Positions 60,967-64,000 of a stretch of 64,000 nt of DNA are shown here, in pieces. How positions within the stretch are numbered: position 1 is the first letter of the stretch; each line of letters opens with the position of its first letter. The position numbers and the translations under genes were made by a program. The DNA is from Elioraea rosea (GTDB lineage Bacteria; Pseudomonadota; Alphaproteobacteria; Acetobacterales; Acetobacteraceae). Under the pieces are notes generated by a model. That model saw only the letters and a program-made list of their open reading frames with translations. It did no database searches and was not told the DNA's origin. The stretch lies in the NCBI RefSeq assembly GCF_007644105.1, contig NZ_VFAC01000002.1:248001-312000 (forward strand), read 5' to 3'.

Positions 60967-61707
60967 TTCTCCTAGCGACCCGCTCTGGCGGACCGCCATG
61001 GCGGCCGGCTGGCCGATCGGTTGAACCTTCGAGATCCGCGGTCGGCCATTGCCTTGGCTGCCTCCGACGGATGCTCATTAGCCCGCTGTTCGTGCGGGCT
61101 CCCATAGGCGCTGTGAAGTTCGACCGAGCGGTGGAATTCGCTGAGCCGATCGCCTAGCTGCTGGAGCGGGACCACGAGCGTTGTCTCGTCCGCCGGTTTC
61201 GACGTCGTCATGCAGCAGCTTTCGCCTATGCCCGGCAAGACGTCGATCGTTCGCTCTTTGCCATCCCCAAAAACCGCGAATCGCGCACTCTGGGCGTCGC
61301 CACCGTGCCCATCGACCAAGTCCCGAGCCGCGTTCGCCGGACGTCACCTAGCACGAGGATTTCGTCATCGTCACACGGGACGAACGTCCGTTCGCCTCGA
61401 AGCCCCACCTTCGAGTTTTGCTGCGAGATGCAGTATCTGGTGGTCTCCCTGACGCGCGATATCTACGGTTTCGGAGATCTCGCGCCAAAGGATTCGGGCA
61501 ATCGCGGGTAATTATCCATGCCCATCCCGAACTCGATGTTTGAACTCGCCGTGGTTTCCGACACGGATCTCGTCGCGGCCCTCCTGAGACCTAAAAAGCG
61601 CGCATCGTCTGCATGGACAGTGTGGCGAGAGCGACGAATACAGCCGACGTATCCGAAGCGCCAGACGACGAGAATTGCTTCTAGCACGCAGTGTCTGAAG
61701 ACCTTGC
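60967..61707. other. About 740 bases without an intact gene; possible decayed genes
   Basis: Only short, mutually overlapping frames. Two hints: a minus frame ending at 60972 that reads MTTSKPADETTLVVPLQQLG from 61211, perhaps shifted from a longer one; and a plus frame near 61518 with FELAVVSDTDLVAALLRP, which resembles the C-terminal part of LysR-type regulators. Neither is complete. I read this as degenerate sequence between acquired genes. Confidence 0.4.
60972..61211 (-). CDS. Small hypothetical protein (doubtful)
   Basis: A 79-residue frame starting MTTSKPADETTLVVPLQQLG with mainly GC-ending codons; the frame is open upstream to 61319. No recognised family. The last 30 residues are Arg/Ser-rich and look non-coding, and it runs close to the aminotransferase start. 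It may be a real small gene, a frameshift fragment or noise. Confidence 0.25.
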   Translation of the reverse strand: MTTSKPADETTLVVPLQQLGDRLSEFHRSVELHSAYGSPHEQRANEHPSEAAKAMADRGSRRFNRSASRPPWRSARAGR

Positions 61708-62412
61708 TCAAACCGATGTCACATGCAGATTAGCCGGAGGAACATCGAACATTCCTGCCTCGAATTGATCAAACAGCGGCGCATACCCTTGCAGATAATA
61801 GTCAGGGTGTTTCATCACCGACTTGACACTTGAACGGCGAGCGACGGCAACTCGCCATGCGGAGATGCGTTCGCACGGCGTGGGCAGACGGAATTGGCGA
61901 AAGCGTTCCGGTACGGCCACTTGCTCAAACCAAGCAAAAAGCGAAATGTCCGCGAGGCTGAACTCGTCGCCAAGCAGGTATGGACCGTTGTGCGCCGCAA
62001 GTGCATGCTTTTCGAGAAAGAGAAGCGCGGAGGCGATTTCCTTTGCAAGCCGGTCCTGCTCATTGGGATTCCGGCAGAGCAGCAAGCGGTGAGTCGGCTC
62101 GTAGATCCGCCAGTCGGCGAATGAGATCCAGACACGGGCGAGCGCACGTTGCTCCGGTGCCTTGGGCAGGAGCGGTTGCTCGGGGAAGACCTCCTCGACG
62201 TATTCGTTGATAACCGCGGATTCTGATATGTGCACACCATTGTGGACAAGAAGCGGAGTTCTTCCACCCGGCGATATGGTTAGGAACCAGTCGGGCTTTT
62301 TTCGCGGATCGACGGAGATCTCATCGACCAGAAGCCCTTTTTCGGAAAGGGCCAGCTTCACCCGTTGCGCGTAGGGGCACAGCGGGCTTGTGTAGAGCTT
62401 AATCGCAGACAT
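61708..62412 (-). CDS. Glutathione S-transferase family protein
   Basis: A 234-residue GST. N-terminal thioredoxin-like domain with KLYTSPLCPYAQRVKLALSEKG (CPYA, as in Cys-type or omega-like GSTs), GGRTPLLVHNG and ISESAVINEYVEE. C-terminal helical domain with YLLGDEFSLADISLFAWFEQ. ATG 62412 is chosen because the family N-terminus begins there; the upstream extension is basic and unrelated. It is divergent from the AraC regulator 124 bases away, which probably controls it. Confidence 0.9.
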   Translation of the reverse strand: MSAIKLYTSPLCPYAQRVKLALSEKGLLVDEISVDPRKKPDWFLTISPGGRTPLLVHNGVHISESAVINEYVEEVFPEQPLLPKAPEQRALARVWISFADWRIYEPTHRLLLCRNPNEQDRLAKEIASALLFLEKHALAAHNGPYLLGDEFSLADISLFAWFEQVAVPERFRQFRLPTPCERISAWRVAVARRSSVKSVMKHPDYYLQGYAPLFDQFEAGMFDVPPANLHVTSV

Positions 62413-62536
62413 CGTATTCTTGATCCTCAACTGCCGGCGATGCCGGAATGGCATCACGCCGCACAGGTACCCGCACGGTGCTTGTCTCTCCATTCGCTGG
62501 CGTCTAAAGTTCTTAATCCAGCGTCTGGAACTGCGA

Positions 62537-63460
62537 GTGGCTGTGGATGTTCTAGCGTCGCTATTTCGTGAGATGGACTTTGCCGCCGCCGGTTACCGGA
62601 GGCTTGAGCTTGCCGCTCCGTGGTCCATCTCATTCGATCAAGAAGGGCTGAGAGGCATCCACTTTGTGGCCAAGGGATGCTGCGAGATCGTATTTCGAGA
62701 TGACGAGCCTCAACCGCTCGACACAGGCGACCTGCTCATCGCCCCGCGCGCCGAGCAGCACGTGTTGCGCTCACGCGACGCAAGGAAATTAACCCCCACG
62801 CCGACCACTCAACTTAGCGCCGCGAGCGATGGGGGTCGCCTCGTGCACAGCGGTAGCGGCGAGCAGACGGTCATCATTTGCGGCGCGTTCGTGTTTAACG
62901 ACCGGGATCACCCGGCGCTTCAGGGCCTGCCGCGCATGGTGCGCGTCTCGGGAGCGGACAAGGCCGCAGCCCGCTGGTTGCGGGGCTATATCGAGACCAT
63001 CACGGCGGAGGCTCTCGAAACGGGGCCCGGAAGCGACGTCGTGCTCGCACGCCTGTCGGCGGCTCTGGTCGTTCGGACCTTACGGCATGGTCTTGAGGAC
63101 GTGCAGCAGTCCGGTTGGCTGAAGGGAATGCGCGATCCCGGAGTCGCGAGAGCACTCGCAGCCATTCACGACAGGTACTGCGAGGACTGGACCGTCGCGT
63201 CACTGGCCCACGAGGCACGACAATCGCGGGCGGCATTTGCGTATCGATTTCATTCGTTAGTAGGCGAGCCGCCGATGCACTACCTCTTTCGCCGCCGAAT
63301 GCGCGAGGCCGAGAAGCTCCTGAAGAACGGCCAAGCTGGCCTGGCTCAGATCGCCGCTGCGGTTGGGTACGGCTCGGAAGCAGCCCTTTCCGCTGCCTTC
63401 AAACGCCATTCGGGCACTTCTCCCGGGGCGTATCGGCATATGGCGGGAACCACACGGTGA
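62537..63460 (+). CDS. AraC family transcription regulator with N-terminal cupin
   Basis: A 307-residue regulator. An N-terminal cupin_6-type domain (WSISFDQEGLRGIHFVAKG, DLLIAPRAEQHVL) is followed by two AraC helix-turn-helix motifs (WTVASLAHEARQSRAAFAYRF, then GLAQIAAAVGYGSEAALSAAFKRHSGTSPGAYR). GTG 62537 gives the expected N-terminal length (VAVDVLASLF); GTG 62543 or ATG 62573 are alternatives. Likely regulates the divergent GST gene and possibly itself. Confidence 0.88.
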   Translation: MAVDVLASLFREMDFAAAGYRRLELAAPWSISFDQEGLRGIHFVAKGCCEIVFRDDEPQPLDTGDLLIAPRAEQHVLRSRDARKLTPTPTTQLSAASDGGRLVHSGSGEQTVIICGAFVFNDRDHPALQGLPRMVRVSGADKAAARWLRGYIETITAEALETGPGSDVVLARLSAALVVRTLRHGLEDVQQSGWLKGMRDPGVARALAAIHDRYCEDWTVASLAHEARQSRAAFAYRFHSLVGEPPMHYLFRRRMREAEKLLKNGQAGLAQIAAAVGYGSEAALSAAFKRHSGTSPGAYRHMAGTTR

Positions 63461-63510
63461 TCGATCTCTTCCGTTAGGATTCTTTGGCATGCGGCGATCG
63501 CGACAATGAC

Positions 63511-64000
63511 ATGCCGTCCTGCGCCTTCATCGGGGCAATCTTTTTGTTCTTCTTGGCCCTTTCCAACGCTCGGGAAACGGCGACGGCAGCTGACCAAGGA
63601 GCAGCGGTTCCAGAGTCGTTTTACGTACGCCTAGTAGTGGCCGAGCATGCGTTGCCCGTGCTCGTTCTGACACCTCCAGCGGATCCCGCCCAGGGCGCTA
63701 CACCTTACATGATCAGGCCCGATATCATGCGACGGCGCGGGATTGAGAGATTTGTGGCTAACGCTCCAGGGACAAATGGAGGGCGCTATGTGGTGCGCGG
63801 TCCCACACCTTGGACAGACATCAGCGAACAACGAACAGTCGCGACCGAACTTGGTGTTGAGCGTCCGCGAGAAGGATGCTGGAAAGTAGAAGTAGTCTTC
63901 GCTGACACTCGCGGCAGGCTATCGGAGCAGGCGCAGGTTGGGGTCCTTCTGGAAGGGAAGATCCAGTTGATCGCACGAGGTTCAAGCTCGCGGAAGGAGG
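63511..64000 (+). CDS. Secreted protein of unknown function, 3' end outside window
   Basis: A frame from ATG 63511 stays open to the right edge (at least 163 residues). The N-terminus MPSCAFIGAIFLFFLALSNA is a signal peptide. The mature part is mixed (ESFYVRLVVAEHALPVLVL, then REGCWKVEVVFADTRGRLS) with few hydrophobic stretches, so probably periplasmic or outer-surface. No family recognised. Codon use is less GC-biased than upstream genes. It starts 50 bases after the AraC stop. Confidence 0.55.
   Translation, partial: MPSCAFIGAIFLFFLALSNARETATAADQGAAVPESFYVRLVVAEHALPVLVLTPPADPAQGATPYMIRPDIMRRRGIERFVANAPGTNGGRYVVRGPTPWTDISEQRTVATELGVERPREGCWKVEVVFADTRGRLSEQAQVGVLLEGKIQLIARGSSSRKE

Noticed and set aside
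61226-61711. Short overlapping frames on both strands as genes
   Set aside because: No start signals or family features, frames overlap each other. They are recorded only as part of the decayed stretch.

Overview
The window is GC-rich bacterial chromosome, almost certainly from an alphaproteobacterium. The PhyR/NepR/EcfG general stress response, found at 20.5-24.8 kb, is known only from that class. The overall gene style suggests Rhodospirillales/Acetobacteraceae, but that family-level guess is inference. There are no rRNA genes and one tRNA gene (Ser, GGA).

(1) Bases 1-15.8 kb: a tightly coupled plus-strand operon for alpha-glucan and trehalose metabolism: glgE (5' end outside the window), a treS-maltokinase fusion, glgB, glgX, treZ, treY. 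Every junction overlaps or is within a few bases. It joins the GlgE route (trehalose to maltose to maltose-1-phosphate to glucan) with the TreY/TreZ route (glucan back to trehalose). An aldo/keto reductase follows.

(2) Bases 15.8-29.3 kb: a stress and envelope region. It holds a Gly-zipper lipoprotein, a lipid kinase/phosphoesterase/AI-2E-type exporter operon, DUF1328 and CsbD small proteins, phyR, two ECF sigma genes, nepR, an HWE/HisKA_2 kinase, a 25-residue membrane peptide, DUF883 and YqjE-like proteins, a second HWE-type kinase, a Crp/Fnr regulator, a PRC-barrel protein and a YihY family protein. Eight transcription units carry a shared promoter-like element, G(C/A/G)AAC-N16-CGTT (the copy at ecfG has GGTT), at sensible distances from their starts. 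This fits the EcfG consensus, mostly with a C in place of the second G. It is the main finding.

(3) Bases 29.3-56.7 kb: transport and catabolism. There is an ADP-forming acyl-CoA synthetase, a copA/cueR copper module with a MerR-type 19-bp-spacer promoter, a nitrate/sulfonate-type ABC importer, a GMC oxidoreductase with two carboxymuconolactone-decarboxylase-like proteins and an SDR, and a soluble globin-coupled chemoreceptor. A catabolic block follows: three M81 (MlrC-like) peptidases, a dipeptide-type ABC importer, an SDR, an Ldh2 dehydrogenase, a threonine-dehydratase-like enzyme and an amidohydrolase.

(4) Bases 56.7-64 kb: after tRNA-Ser the sequence looks accessory. A four-repeat CRISPR array lies beside cas2 and a cas4-cas1 fusion of the type I-G (formerly I-U) kind. 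The Cas4 N-terminus is cut off where an IS256-family transposase tail remains, and no effector genes are present. Then come a class V aminotransferase, about 740 bases of apparently decayed sequence, a divergent GST/AraC pair and a secreted protein running off the right edge.
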